From Arthrobacter sp. APC 3897 (lineage in GTDB: Bacteria > Actinomycetota > Actinomycetes > Actinomycetales > Micrococcaceae): DNA of 64,000 nucleotides. This document shows, in pieces, positions 1-8,590 of this stretch. The DNA lies in the NCBI RefSeq assembly GCF_030407495.1, contig NZ_JASDDG010000002.1, positions 121,124 through 185,123 of the forward strand. Reading direction: 5' to 3'. The translations under genes were made by a program, and so were the position numbers. The stretch's first letter is position 1. Each line of letters begins with the position of its first letter. The notes beneath the pieces are model-generated. The model was not told the origin of the DNA, did not search any database, and saw only the letters and a program-made list of their open reading frames with translations.

Positions 1-1039
1 ACATGGCCACAAAGCCTTCGCTGACGGGCCGGCGGGTCTTGACCGCCGAATGGGCAATGGCTGCGGAGCCCACCCCTGCTTCGTTGGAGAAGGAGGCCCG
101 CTGGAACCCGATGATCATGACGCCGATAATGCCGCCGGCGAAACCTTCGGGCCGGAAAGCGCCCTCGATGATGGTGCCGAAGGCGGCAGGAACATTCTCG
201 AAGTTCACCACGATGATAAACAGGCAGGCGAGGATATATACGCCGCCCATGGCCGGAACCAGCTTCGACGTAGTGGCCCCGATGGACTTGATGCCGCCCA
301 GGATCACCACGGCCACCAGCGCGGCCAGGATTACCCCGAACAGCAGGGCAGCTCCGGCACTGCCCAGGATGCCGTCCTCGCCTCCGGTGACGTTCTGGAC
401 CTGGGCGAAGGTCTGGTTGGCCTGAAACATGTTTCCGCCGGCCACGCCGAAGAGCAGGATGGCGACGGCGAAGGTCCCGGTGAGGATTTTCGCGGGCCAC
501 CGCCCGAAACGCTTGAACGCCACGGGCAGGTACTTGAACGGGCCGCCGCTGATGGATCCGTCGTCGTGGACTTCGCGGTATTTCACTCCGAGGGTACATT
601 CAGCGAATTTGGTGGCCATGCCCAGAAGGCCGGCCAGAATCATCCAGAACGTGGCGCCCGGGCCGCCAAGGGTAATGGCGGCACCGACGCCTGCGATGTT
701 TCCCAGGCCTACGGTGCCGGACAGGGCCGACGTGAGGGCCTGGAAGTGCGGCACTTCCCCCGGGTCATCCTTTGAGGAGAACTTGCCGCGGACCACCTGG
801 GCGGAAACTTTCATGCCGCGGAACTGGATGAAGCCGAAGTAAATCGTGAAGACAACGCCGGCGATAATCAGCCAGGCCACAACCGCCGGAAAGCTGAAGC
901 CGCCAATCGTGATGGGAAAAAACACGATGGCGGAAAATGCGGCCGTTATGGGTTCGAAGAAGGAGTTAATGCCGGCATCAACCGATCCCAGCCACTCCTC
1001 TGATGCAGGTGCCATGGGAACTGCCCGTGTTATGTCCAT
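1..1039 (-). CDS. Sodium:alanine/glycine symporter (AGCS family), C-terminus cut by window edge
   Basis: Inner-membrane cation-coupled amino acid uptake carrier. Reading the minus strand from an ATG at 1039 gives an uninterrupted frame of 346 codons to the window edge. It contains the AGCS hallmarks: the N-terminal VDAGINSFFEP segment, a GTVGLGNIAGVGAAI segment, successive hydrophobic helices, and a late FQRASFSNEAGVGSAAIAHS segment typical of the family. A GAGGA ribosome binding site lies 7 bases upstream of the ATG. The family is usually 450-520 residues, so roughly the last quarter is outside the window. Glycine or alanine is the usual substrate; the exact one cannot be read from sequence. 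Downstream genes are not visible, and upstream (rightwards) lies degenerate DNA. Confidence 0.9.
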   Translation of the reverse strand, partial: MDITRAVPMAPASEEWLGSVDAGINSFFEPITAAFSAIVFFPITIGGFSFPAVVAWLIIAGVVFTIYFGFIQFRGMKVSAQVVRGKFSSKDDPGEVPHFQALTSALSGTVGLGNIAGVGAAITLGGPGATFWMILAGLLGMATKFAECTLGVKYREVHDDGSISGGPFKYLPVAFKRFGRWPAKILTGTFAVAILLFGVAGGNMFQANQTFAQVQNVTGGEDGILGSAGAALLFGVILAALVAVVILGGIKSIGATTSKLVPAMGGVYILACLFIIVVNFENVPAAFGTIIEGAFRPEGFAGGIIGVMIIGFQRASFSNEAGVGSAAIAHSAVKTRRPVSEGFVAM

Positions 1040-1199
1040 TGTTCAATCCTCGGATAGAAGTAAGCCTGCTGCCGAATGAAGAAACCCAGCCTTACTTAAC
1101 CCATGAAGGTAATCCAAATCACAAGTAGTTTCCTGCGCCGCCCGGACCGCCACCCACCAGCCCTTCGAGATGGCAGAAGGGACCCTTCCGGCCTGGCGG

Positions 1200-1660
1200 G
1201 TTCTAGTGTCGTTGCAATCACGTAAACGCTCGGCGGGGCTGTCTGTCCAAGCCGAGCGTTTTGGCCATCCGTTGAGCTTGTGGACCATGAACTCAAGATC
1301 CTCCAGACTATGCACGGACAAATCCGTGATTTTGGGGAAGTACTGACCCAGCAGCCCGTTGGTGTTCTCGTTGGATCCGCGCTGCCAGGGGTGGCCGGGT
1401 CACGGAAATAGACTGGCATCCCGGTCGCCATGCTGAAGGAGCGGTGCCCGGAGATTTCCGCTCCATGATCTCCGGGAAGGTGCACCAGCATCACGTACCG
1501 GGGGCTGCGCTCGACCAGGGCACCGATCACGGAGCGGTTAGGGGCCCGGTGATCAGGTCTCCTCCCCAGTGCCCGGGCGCCGCACGGTCCGTACCCTCTG
1601 CCGGACGTTCGGAAATCATCAACATTTCATCCACGCACCGGGCCCGGCGCTGAGCCGGTT
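1200..1660 (-). pseudogene. IS30-family transposase remnant (frameshifted)
   Basis: Pieces of an IS30-type DDE transposase can be read on the minus strand in several frames. MISERPAE...[14 protein letters not shown] (about 1625-1545) is followed, after what looks like a one-base loss near 1540, by IGALVERSPRYVMLVHLP in another frame. Then come GHRSFSMATGMPVYF, a further shift, and finally SVHSLEDLEFMVHKLNGWPK and PAERLRDC (about 1320-1210). These are the family's conserved blocks in the right order. The N-terminal HTH region and large internal parts are missing, so the element must be dead. No clean terminal inverted repeats or target duplication could be defined by eye. Confidence 0.8.
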
Positions 1661-2130
1661 CGCTACGGGTAACCCACTGGTCCCTGCCTGTAACGCCGAG
1701 GTCTTATGTCGTCCATGACTTGCTTCCACTGCTCCACAGTGCCCTCGCCCATGCCTCCGCTACCGACGGCAGCATGACGAGGATGTCAACGGCCCTTAGG
1801 AATGGATCCTCCGGGGTCGCTTGGTCATCCGCTTAGTCCTTGATGAGCTCTTCAAACCGGGTCGCGACATGCATGATGAGCAAGGCACTGAACTTCTTTT
1901 GGTCAACACTAGTAAAAATGCGGCCCGGATCACTCACGTACTGGTAGTAGCCGGCCCCGCGGACCATGACCCCAGCGGATCCACCGCGATGGGGGGTGCT
2001 TTTTTCATGCGAGACTGACGCGACCAGTGGCGGGGAGCGTTGCTCGTCTCCAGCAATGGTCCCCATGAACGTTTAAGCGTGGTGTACGTCGGATAACCTT
2101 GGGCGTGATGAGCGGCTGGTCCCGCCGCCA
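1661..2130. other. Degenerate intergenic stretch without a recognisable intact gene
   Basis: About 470 bases between the transposase remnant and the dehydrogenase tail. On the minus strand a frame of roughly 75 codons ends FEELIKD at 1833. Beyond that stop the same frame continues for about 40 more codons with protein-like composition (ADDQATPEDPFLRAVDILVMLPS), which suggests an eroded gene interrupted by a stop. I do not recognise the family. No RNA gene or convincing promoter was seen. Confidence 0.4.
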
Positions 2131-2153
2131 CGCCTATGCTCGATCGCTCAAAC

Positions 2154-2301
2154 CGAACGATCCGGGCCGTCTTATTGACCAGATTCCCTTAGGACATATT
2201 GCGGAACTAAGTGAAATTGCTAGTGCCGTGGATTGGCTGAGTTCCAGCGTGGCAGTATCGAAATTGCCTTGGACATCAACGGCGGTATGTGGATGGGCTG
2301 A
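2154..2301 (+). pseudogene. C-terminal tail of a short-chain dehydrogenase (SDR), frameshifted
   Basis: The plus strand reads NDPGRLIDQIPLGHIAELSEIASAVDWLSSS, the usual late-SDR segment that follows the active-site helix. Near 2255 the frame breaks. In the next frame IALDINGGMWMG followed by TGA at 2299-2301 completes the classical SDR C-terminus (family pattern LDVNGG). The Rossmann fold and the YxxxK active site are absent, so this is a relic. It is the last recognisable piece before the lower-GC cluster and was probably truncated when that cluster or the adjacent IS arrived. Confidence 0.7.
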
Positions 2302-2464
2302 GGGCAACACAGCCGGCCTAACCAATGCGATGTGCAGCCATAATGCTCTCTTCCTAGGACACCAATAACCATAAAAGTCCCAGGTCGAGTCGGACAGTGG
2401 CCGGCGGGGACCGCGACTCGGCCTGCAGGATTTCACAGTCGCTAGTCAGCATGCAAAGGACGAC

Positions 2465-2502
2465 GACCTTTGACGTTCAGGACTTCATAAACGTCAAAGG
2501 TC
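2465..2502 (-). terminator. Perfect 13-bp inverted repeat downstream of the nitronate monooxygenase-like gene
   Basis: Arms GACCTTTGACGTT (2465-2477) and AACGTCAAAGGTC (2490-2502) are perfectly complementary around a 12-base loop. The hairpin lies about 75 bases beyond the stop of the last gene of the minus-strand operon. There is no strong T run, so it could be a factor-independent terminator of the weak actinobacterial type, an mRNA stabiliser, or a protein-binding palindrome. Confidence 0.6.
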
Positions 2503-2578
2503 ATCATTCTGGAAAGCGAGGATCCCACCATCGGAGTAGATTTCTCGCTCACGTCCTCCGCCTCAAACAAAGGAAGCT

Positions 2579-3664
2579 TCAGACGAAACTTGTGACGGCT
2601 TCGCCATACTCCGCTACCAAACGATCTATGAGGGCGCCCACCGTTTCTCTCTTATGAAGCAGACCAACCCCCTGACCTGCGGGACTAATCATCAGTCGTG
2701 AGTTCTCTGATTTTAGGCCCGATACGACAGCGTTGGCCATCAGACGGCCCTGCAACGGTGATGGTAAGGGGTCTGGAGCGTCCTCGCGTTGCCAAGCATC
2801 CAGAATGTCGTTCTTCAACTGCCGAGATGGCTTACCACTTAGTGCGCGTGTTCGGTAAGTTTCATGTGTTCCGGCCTCAAGGAGTCGTTCTTTGAGTGTC
2901 TCGGGGAGCGAACTCTCTTCGGTCGGGAGCAATGCCGTTCCAATCCATACACCTTGTGCCCCTAGAGCCTGGGCCGCGGCGATCTGGCTCCCGTGTGACA
3001 CGCCACCGGCCGCGAGAACGGGGATCGGAGCCATGGACTGCACGAGTTCCGGCACAAGCACGAAGGTGCTAACCGACCCAGTATGCCCGGCCGCCTCGTA
3101 CCCTTGGGCAACGATGCAGTCAAAGCCGTCGTCTTTCAAACGTTCCGCGTGTCGCCTCGACCCGGCCAGGGCCACCATGATCGCGCCCATGTCGCGCGTT
3201 TGGTGCCTAACGGATTCGGGGGGGGCACCGAGCCCGAAACTCACGAGACGCGGAGACGCATTCGCACAGACATCCCAGAGCTCGAGTGCATGTTCGCGTG
3301 TCATTACGTCGCCACCGAAGGTGCGGTCGCTGACCCACTCATCCCCCGCCGGTAATCCAAGCTCTTCACACACGTCGGCGAAAAACTCCGTGTGCTCTTG
3401 GGGTATTGCGGACAAATCCTCTGCCGTCGCGGCTTTGGGCATCAGGAGGTTAACCCCATAGGGTGCTCCATTGATAGATTGCTCGATCTTTTTCAGATCT
3501 TCAGCAAGCTCATCAGGGTCGTACCGGTTGGTTCCCAGTACTCCCACTCCCCCTGCGGCAGATACCGCAGCGACAACTTCCCAGTCATGACTGAAGCCAA
3601 ATACTGCATATCTCGCACCGAGCCGTTCAGCGAGTTCACTCTTCGGTCCTATATTAGTCATCAT
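2579..3664 (-). CDS. Nitronate monooxygenase-like FMN-dependent enzyme
   Basis: A 361-residue (beta/alpha)8 flavoprotein of the NMO/2-nitropropane dioxygenase family, which oxidises alkyl nitronates; some relatives are enoyl reductases. The motif AQGYEAAGHTG near residue 190 carries the His that is catalytic in class I NMOs. GGVSHGSQIAAAQALGAQGVWIGTALL-type sequence in the second half forms the FMN phosphate site. The chosen ATG (3664) overlaps the ligase stop as TAATG and has a GAGGAAGGA ribosome binding site; a second ATG follows immediately. It is the last gene of a five-gene minus-strand operon. The physiological substrate is not evident. Confidence 0.85.
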   Translation of the reverse strand: MMTNIGPKSELAERLGARYAVFGFSHDWEVVAAVSAAGGVGVLGTNRYDPDELAEDLKKIEQSINGAPYGVNLLMPKAATAEDLSAIPQEHTEFFADVCEELGLPAGDEWVSDRTFGGDVMTREHALELWDVCANASPRLVSFGLGAPPESVRHQTRDMGAIMVALAGSRRHAERLKDDGFDCIVAQGYEAAGHTGSVSTFVLVPELVQSMAPIPVLAAGGVSHGSQIAAAQALGAQGVWIGTALLPTEESSLPETLKERLLEAGTHETYRTRALSGKPSRQLKNDILDAWQREDAPDPLPSPLQGRLMANAVVSGLKSENSRLMISPAGQGVGLLHKRETVGALIDRLVAEYGEAVTSFV

Positions 3665-5046
3665 TAACTTTCCTTCCTCTGGTCAATCACTCGCCGAAGC
3701 TTGCCTGCAGCGGCAGCCCCTATGAGGTCACCCATAGACACAGTTTCGATCTGCGGGGTAATGGACGTGGCCTTCTGGACGACTCGCTGCACCCGGTCTA
3801 CGAATGAATCTTTGTCAACAGACACGCTCTCGTGCGGCGCCACTCGAATTCGGAGCGAGTCAAGTCCGTCTTTATACTCAACGATCACCTGCATATCTTC
3901 GACTCCGGGAGTCTTGGACACGAGATCACACATGGCCGCTAAGTTCACGAGCGTGCCTTTGACCTTGACGATGTCTCCACTTCGAAAGGGGCCGGAGACC
4001 ATCCGGGCGGATCCGGTTCGACCGCAGTGTGGACACGGTTCATGTGACAACACTGCACGGTCACCGACCGCGAATCGCAGGAGCGTGGTCCCCGATCGGT
4101 TTAGATGGGTAAAGGCGAGTTCACCTTCGACACCATCGGGGCACCGTTTTCCTGTCTCAGGGTCGAGAACTTCCATGAATACTGAGTCGGGCGCAAGATC
4201 GTGAAAACCGGATCCAGGCACACACTCGACCATCGCACTGCCCTGTTCAGTGGATCCGTAACGGTTCACCACGTTGTTGTCTTCTGCCCCTACCGCAGTC
4301 ATCGCATCACGAATGTTCTGCTCCATCGCCTTGCTCAGTCCCTCTCCCGTCACCATCACAACACGCAGCCGATGCAGTTGCTGTCCGGTCGATGCAACCG
4401 ACTTGAGGAATTTCAAAACGTAGCTCGGGATCCCCCACAAGATATGTGGTTGGTGCTCAAGCACCAGCTCCATGATCTCGGCGGTTCTCCTGTGTGGTGA
4501 CACCAAGTCACCGGAATGTCCGGGATTGGTTTCCAATAATGCTGCGCCGCAGGCCGAAGCTTCTGCGATGGCTCGGCCTGCCGCCCCCATGGGGTACGGC
4601 GTCAGCGGGAAAAGGCTGACCATCAGGTCTCCTTTTCGAATATCGATGAAGTCACGTCGCCGAACCGACCGCAGCATGTAGTCGTAGTGATCGGCCGCGG
4701 TCACATAAACAGGCGCAGGCACACCAGTTGTGGAGCCCGTTGTGTAGATGATTCTTGACAGCGCCTGGTCCTCAACCGGAAGGTCATCAAGCTGCAGACG
4801 GAAGGCTTCGGGGTTCGCAACAAAGTCCGCTTTAGTCGTGACGGGAAAGTTCTCCAGGTCGTCGATCGTCTGGATGTCGTCGGGCGTGATTCCTTGTCTT
4901 TCCATTAGTTTTCGATAATGGGGGTGTCCTCGGAAGCAGCGTGAGACCGCCTCCCGCAGTCGCTTGCCCTGCAGTTCCTTAATGCGCTCAGGGGACCAGC
5001 GCAGTATGTCTTCGACAATGGTTTCCACGTTATTGCCCGCCTTCAC
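3664..5046 (-). CDS. Phenylacetate-CoA ligase-like adenylate-forming enzyme
   Basis: A 460-residue member of the PaaK branch of AMP-forming acyl-CoA ligases, expected to activate a carboxylic acid through an acyl-adenylate. Seen in order: the ATP-binding loop IIYTTGSTTGVPAP (about residue 107), the A5 motif NRYGSTEQG, a CPHCG zinc-type knuckle common in PaaK homologues, RSGDIVKVKG, and a C-terminal mobile domain with GKLRRVID near the end. It starts with GTG at 5046 overlapping the upstream stop as GTGA. No separate ribosome binding site is obvious, so translation is probably coupled. In this operon it would activate an acid produced by the dehydrogenase pair. Substrate unknown. Confidence 0.85.
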   Translation of the reverse strand: MKAGNNVETIVEDILRWSPERIKELQGKRLREAVSRCFRGHPHYRKLMERQGITPDDIQTIDDLENFPVTTKADFVANPEAFRLQLDDLPVEDQALSRIIYTTGSTTGVPAPVYVTAADHYDYMLRSVRRRDFIDIRKGDLMVSLFPLTPYPMGAAGRAIAEASACGAALLETNPGHSGDLVSPHRRTAEIMELVLEHQPHILWGIPSYVLKFLKSVASTGQQLHRLRVVMVTGEGLSKAMEQNIRDAMTAVGAEDNNVVNRYGSTEQGSAMVECVPGSGFHDLAPDSVFMEVLDPETGKRCPDGVEGELAFTHLNRSGTTLLRFAVGDRAVLSHEPCPHCGRTGSARMVSGPFRSGDIVKVKGTLVNLAAMCDLVSKTPGVEDMQVIVEYKDGLDSLRIRVAPHESVSVDKDSFVDRVQRVVQKATSITPQIETVSMGDLIGAAAAGKLRRVIDQRKES

Positions 5047-5936
5047 TGCTGAGCTTCGACAACCGCGCGCTCGAGCGGAAGATTGTACAGGTCGATGGCG
5101 TTGTTACGGAGAAACTTTGCCATGCTCGTGGAACGGATGGGCAGTTCAGCAATTTCTCGTAGCGCCCTTTCCGGGTTAATAACAGGGAAATCAGTGCCGA
5201 ACAGCACCTTGTCCTGACCCCAAGAGTCGATGTAGTGCACGAACTCCTTGGACCAGTGCTTCGGACCATACGCATCTGATCCGATATACACATTGGGGTG
5301 CTTGTAAGCCACCGCGATCATCTCCTCGGTCCAAGGCCACCCGATGTGGATGCCCACGAGCTTCAGCTCGGGGAAGTCGCACGCAATTCGATCCAGCGCC
5401 ATCGGACGGGTCACACTCGCCAACGGCCGCTCCGCGGAATACCGCAGGCAGTGTCCCACCTGCATCTGAATCGGGATGTCCAGTTCGACGCACTTCGCAT
5501 AGTAGGGATAATAGCGAGCAGCATCCGGGGATTCCTCGAACCAATGGGGATAGAGGTGCGCCCCAACGAAACCATGCTCCTTTACCGCAACCTCGAGCTC
5601 TCGAACGCCCCGCATTCCTCGAGTCGGGTCAATGCCCGCGAGACCACTAAACCGTGTTGGGTGAGCCTGAACGACTTTGGCGACCTGCTCATAGGTCACT
5701 TCGCGGCTCAATGTGTTTAAATATGAACCTGCTCGGACCGCAATCAGGAATGCATGCTCCACGCCTGCATCATCTAGGTAGTCAATAAAGTTCTCTGGGG
5801 TGAAGTCTTCAATCAGACGTGGGTCTGCACCAATCTTCTCGGTAATGAACTGGTGGGCCCATCCTGTGCGGCCGGCTCCTTCACCAGGGAACTCAAAATT
5901 GCATACTGTATCTATAGCGCGAACTAAATCTGACAC
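5043..5936 (-). CDS. Amidohydrolase-family (ACMSD-like) metal-dependent hydrolase or decarboxylase
   Basis: A 297-residue TIM-barrel protein of the amidohydrolase-2 group, which includes ACMSD and other aromatic-acid decarboxylases and hydrolases. Recognisable parts are GLAGIDPTRG, the HLYPHWFEES segment, LVGIHIGWPW with a metal-type His, and FGTDFPVINPE with the conserved Asp. The usual N-terminal HxH metal motif is not present, which is common in this subgroup. The frame is open further upstream, but that part overlaps the aldehyde dehydrogenase. A GTG at 5936 preceded by AGGAGAG is the better start. It sits between the aldehyde dehydrogenase and the ligase, so it probably acts on an intermediate of the same pathway. 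Confidence 0.8.
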   Translation of the reverse strand: MSDLVRAIDTVCNFEFPGEGAGRTGWAHQFITEKIGADPRLIEDFTPENFIDYLDDAGVEHAFLIAVRAGSYLNTLSREVTYEQVAKVVQAHPTRFSGLAGIDPTRGMRGVRELEVAVKEHGFVGAHLYPHWFEESPDAARYYPYYAKCVELDIPIQMQVGHCLRYSAERPLASVTRPMALDRIACDFPELKLVGIHIGWPWTEEMIAVAYKHPNVYIGSDAYGPKHWSKEFVHYIDSWGQDKVLFGTDFPVINPERALREIAELPIRSTSMAKFLRNNAIDLYNLPLERAVVEAQQ

Positions 5937-5976
5937 GTCTCTCCTCTTGGGGGTTATAGCTGGGCATTTCGGATCT

Positions 5977-7428
5977 TTACTGTGCAATCCAAACTGTCTT
6001 CGTTTCGAGGTACTCCTCAAGCTGCTCTGAGCCGAGCTCTTTGCCATAGCCGCTCATTTTTCGGCCTCCGATCGGAACCGCAGGGTCGATGTTGCTTGAG
6101 TTCACGTGCACCGTGCCGAGCTTCAATCGCTGTGTCATCTCGTGGGCGGTCCGCAGCTTCTCGGTCCACACGTAACCTGATAGTCCATACTGCGTTGAGT
6201 TTGCTGACTGTACAGCTTCATCAATGGTGTCGAATGGCGTTACAGACAGTACGGGTCCGAATATCTCTTCCTGTGCGATCGCCATCTCGTTAGACACGTT
6301 CCCGAAAATTGTCGGTGTGACGAAGCATCCTTCTCTAAGGTCCCCGTCTGTGAGCTGTTCACCGCCGCTGATGAGCGTCGCGCCTTGTTCGCCACCGGTA
6401 TGTATGTAGCTAAGTACTCGCTCAAGTTGCGATTGTGACGCGACAGGACCCATGTCAGTCGACTGATTGAGTGGGTCTCCAACCACGAGTGAACTTGTGA
6501 TTTCCCGGATTCGCTCGACGAACTCATCCTGGATAGACCGCTCAACTAGCAACCGTGAACCAGCCGTACAAATTTGACCACTATTTCCGAAGATCGACTG
6601 AACAGCGGCAAGCGCAGCGGCCTCGAGATTCGCATCAGCGAAGACGACGTTAGGTGACTTTCCGCCCAGTTCGAGCGTAAGTCGCTTAATGTTCCCTGCG
6701 GAGGCGCGAATAATCGCTTGGCCAGTCTTCACCGACCCGGTAAAGGCAACCTTATCGACATCCAGATGTTCAGCGAGTGCCGCTCCAGCGACCCTTCCAC
6801 CCGTGATCACGTTGACTACGCCCGCGGGAATTCCCGCCTCAAGGCAAAGCTCGCTGACCCGGAGCGAACTCAGCGATGAGTATTCCGCCGGTTTATGTAC
6901 GAGCACCGAACCAGTCGCTATCACCGGACCCAGTTTCCAGGCCATCATTGTCAGGGGAACATTCCAAGGCGTGATCGCCCCGACTACACCAACAGGCTCA
7001 CGAAGCGTATAGCTGAACCGTTCGGTTGGACGGTTATTCTCTATCGTGCGCCCGCTGATCGTCCTGGTCATTGCGGCGTACCATTCTAAATGCGCCGCCG
7101 CCGAGTCAACGGAGTTTCGGCTGCGAGTGATCGGCATACCCATCTCGAGTGAATCGAGGCGAGCAAGCTCATCACGATTGGCACGGATCAGGTCAGCGAG
7201 GTTGAGAAGCATCCGTTGGCGATCAGCAGGCCCAGTTCGGGACCACTCACCATCAAGCGCTGCACGAGCGGTCGATACCGCAAGATCAACATCCGACTCC
7301 GTCGATTCTGGCAGTGTCGCAACGACTGTACCGTCCGAGGGATTTATCGATTGAAATCGAAAACCATCAGAAGAATCCCTCTCGTCATTGCCGATTCGCA
7401 TGCCGACATGCAAGGTTTCATTAATCAT
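5977..7428 (-). CDS. NAD(P)-dependent aldehyde dehydrogenase
   Basis: A 483-residue, full-length ALDH-superfamily enzyme oxidising an aldehyde to a carboxylic acid. It has the substrate and cofactor signature ITPWNVPL, the general-base Glu in LTLELGGKSPN, the catalytic Cys in GNSGQICTAGSR, and the C-terminal EEIFGPVLSV and GGRKMSGYGKE motifs. No key residue is missing. ATG at 7428 overlaps the alcohol dehydrogenase stop by four bases (ATGA), so the two steps alcohol to aldehyde to acid appear translationally coupled. The substrate cannot be told from sequence. Confidence 0.93.
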   Translation of the reverse strand: MINETLHVGMRIGNDERDSSDGFRFQSINPSDGTVVATLPESTESDVDLAVSTARAALDGEWSRTGPADRQRMLLNLADLIRANRDELARLDSLEMGMPITRSRNSVDSAAAHLEWYAAMTRTISGRTIENNRPTERFSYTLREPVGVVGAITPWNVPLTMMAWKLGPVIATGSVLVHKPAEYSSLSSLRVSELCLEAGIPAGVVNVITGGRVAGAALAEHLDVDKVAFTGSVKTGQAIIRASAGNIKRLTLELGGKSPNVVFADANLEAAALAAVQSIFGNSGQICTAGSRLLVERSIQDEFVERIREITSSLVVGDPLNQSTDMGPVASQSQLERVLSYIHTGGEQGATLISGGEQLTDGDLREGCFVTPTIFGNVSNEMAIAQEEIFGPVLSVTPFDTIDEAVQSANSTQYGLSGYVWTEKLRTAHEMTQRLKLGTVHVNSSNIDPAVPIGGRKMSGYGKELGSEQLEEYLETKTVWIAQ

Positions 7429-8537
7429 CCCTGGTGACCTACTTCAAATTCAATTACCCCACGGATATTTTTTCCATTTTTTAGATCTGCGATGGCTTCA
7501 TTAATGCTCTCCAGTGAGTATGTCGCCGAAATCATTTCCTCAATTTCGAACAAGCCGTTTTTATGCATCTCTAGAAAAAGTGCCTGGTCTCCTTTGGGGT
7601 CGTAACTGCCATAAAGTGTACGAACCACTGTTTTACGGCCCATTGCTGACAAATCAAGGTTGGCTTGGCCAGCCCCGACAAGTACTGCGACCCCACCTTC
7701 CATCACAGCGCCTAGTACTTCAGCTACGTTTTCATCGCTAAGTTTGCCCACGCAATTGACTACCTTATCGACACCGAAGCCGTCCGTTAGTTCAACAACA
7801 GCGTCCACCCACCCCTCGTCACGGGCGTTGAAAGCGTGGGTTGCGCCGAACGACTTCGCCACCGCCAGTTTCTCTTCGCTCACATCAACAGCTATTACCC
7901 GAGATGCACCGGCTACCTTTGCGCCCTGAATTGCGGCGATTCCCACGCCACCTGTGCCCACCACGAGAACATTGTCTCCGGGCTTGGTTGGCAAAATATT
8001 GATCACTGAACCCGCGCCGGTCACAAATCCGCACGACATCAGAGCAGCAATTCTCATGTCCGTCGACGGATGAACAGCGACGACAGAATCACGATGGACC
8101 ACCGTGCGCTCACTCCATGCGCCCAGCCTCACCATCTGTCCGACCTTTTCACCGGCTGTCGACCTAGCCTTGAACGTTCCGTCAAGAGCTCGGCCATCAG
8201 AACCGATTCCACTCCCCCTCGAGCAAGCTACACGCAACCCGCGGAGACAGGCTCGGCAACTTCCACAAGAGGGCACAAATGAGAGTCCAACTTTCTGCCC
8301 CAGATGGAGATCGGTTACTGCAGAACCGATCTGCTCCACAACACCAGCAGCTTCGTGGCCGAGAATCATCGGCAGGTGTGGAGCACCACTAGCAATGTTG
8401 TGGACATCCGAATGGCAGATGGACGCAGCGACTATACGAACAACCACATCAGAAGGCCCTGGGTCCGCAAAGGTTACCGTTTCGATTTCTAGTGGGCTTC
8501 CGGGATTCCGCAGTACTGCCGCGCGGGATTCAATCAC
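7425..8537 (-). CDS. Zinc-type alcohol dehydrogenase (MDR superfamily)
   Basis: A 370-residue medium-chain dehydrogenase. The catalytic zinc ligands are in SICHSDVH (Cys and His) and GHEAAGVVE. The structural zinc loop is represented by CGSCRACLRGLRVAC, which holds four cysteines. The NAD-binding GTGGVGIAAIQGAKVAGA and a following acidic residue (VIAVDVS) suggest NAD specificity. The start is GTG at 8537 with AAGGAG seven bases upstream. It is the first gene of the five-gene operon and overlaps the aldehyde dehydrogenase by four bases. It resembles the actinobacterial class III/NDMA-dependent type, but the substrate is not known. Confidence 0.92.
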   Translation of the reverse strand: MIESRAAVLRNPGSPLEIETVTFADPGPSDVVVRIVAASICHSDVHNIASGAPHLPMILGHEAAGVVEQIGSAVTDLHLGQKVGLSFVPSCGSCRACLRGLRVACSRGSGIGSDGRALDGTFKARSTAGEKVGQMVRLGAWSERTVVHRDSVVAVHPSTDMRIAALMSCGFVTGAGSVINILPTKPGDNVLVVGTGGVGIAAIQGAKVAGASRVIAVDVSEEKLAVAKSFGATHAFNARDEGWVDAVVELTDGFGVDKVVNCVGKLSDENVAEVLGAVMEGGVAVLVGAGQANLDLSAMGRKTVVRTLYGSYDPKGDQALFLEMHKNGLFEIEEMISATYSLESINEAIADLKNGKNIRGVIEFEVGHQG

Positions 8538-8590
8538 AGGATATCTCCTTCAGTGAGATGGGATTCGAAAAATGCACGTCGTGATAACTA

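Noticed and set aside
1..1079. Several plus-strand frames in the first kilobase
   Set aside because: They lie opposite the AGCS symporter, whose reading frame shows clear family motifs to the window edge.
5937..6047. Longer N-terminus of the ACMSD-like hydrolase
   Set aside because: The extra 37 residues overlap the aldehyde dehydrogenase end, are Ser/Lys/Arg-rich and lack a ribosome binding site; the GTG at 5936 has AGGAGAG.
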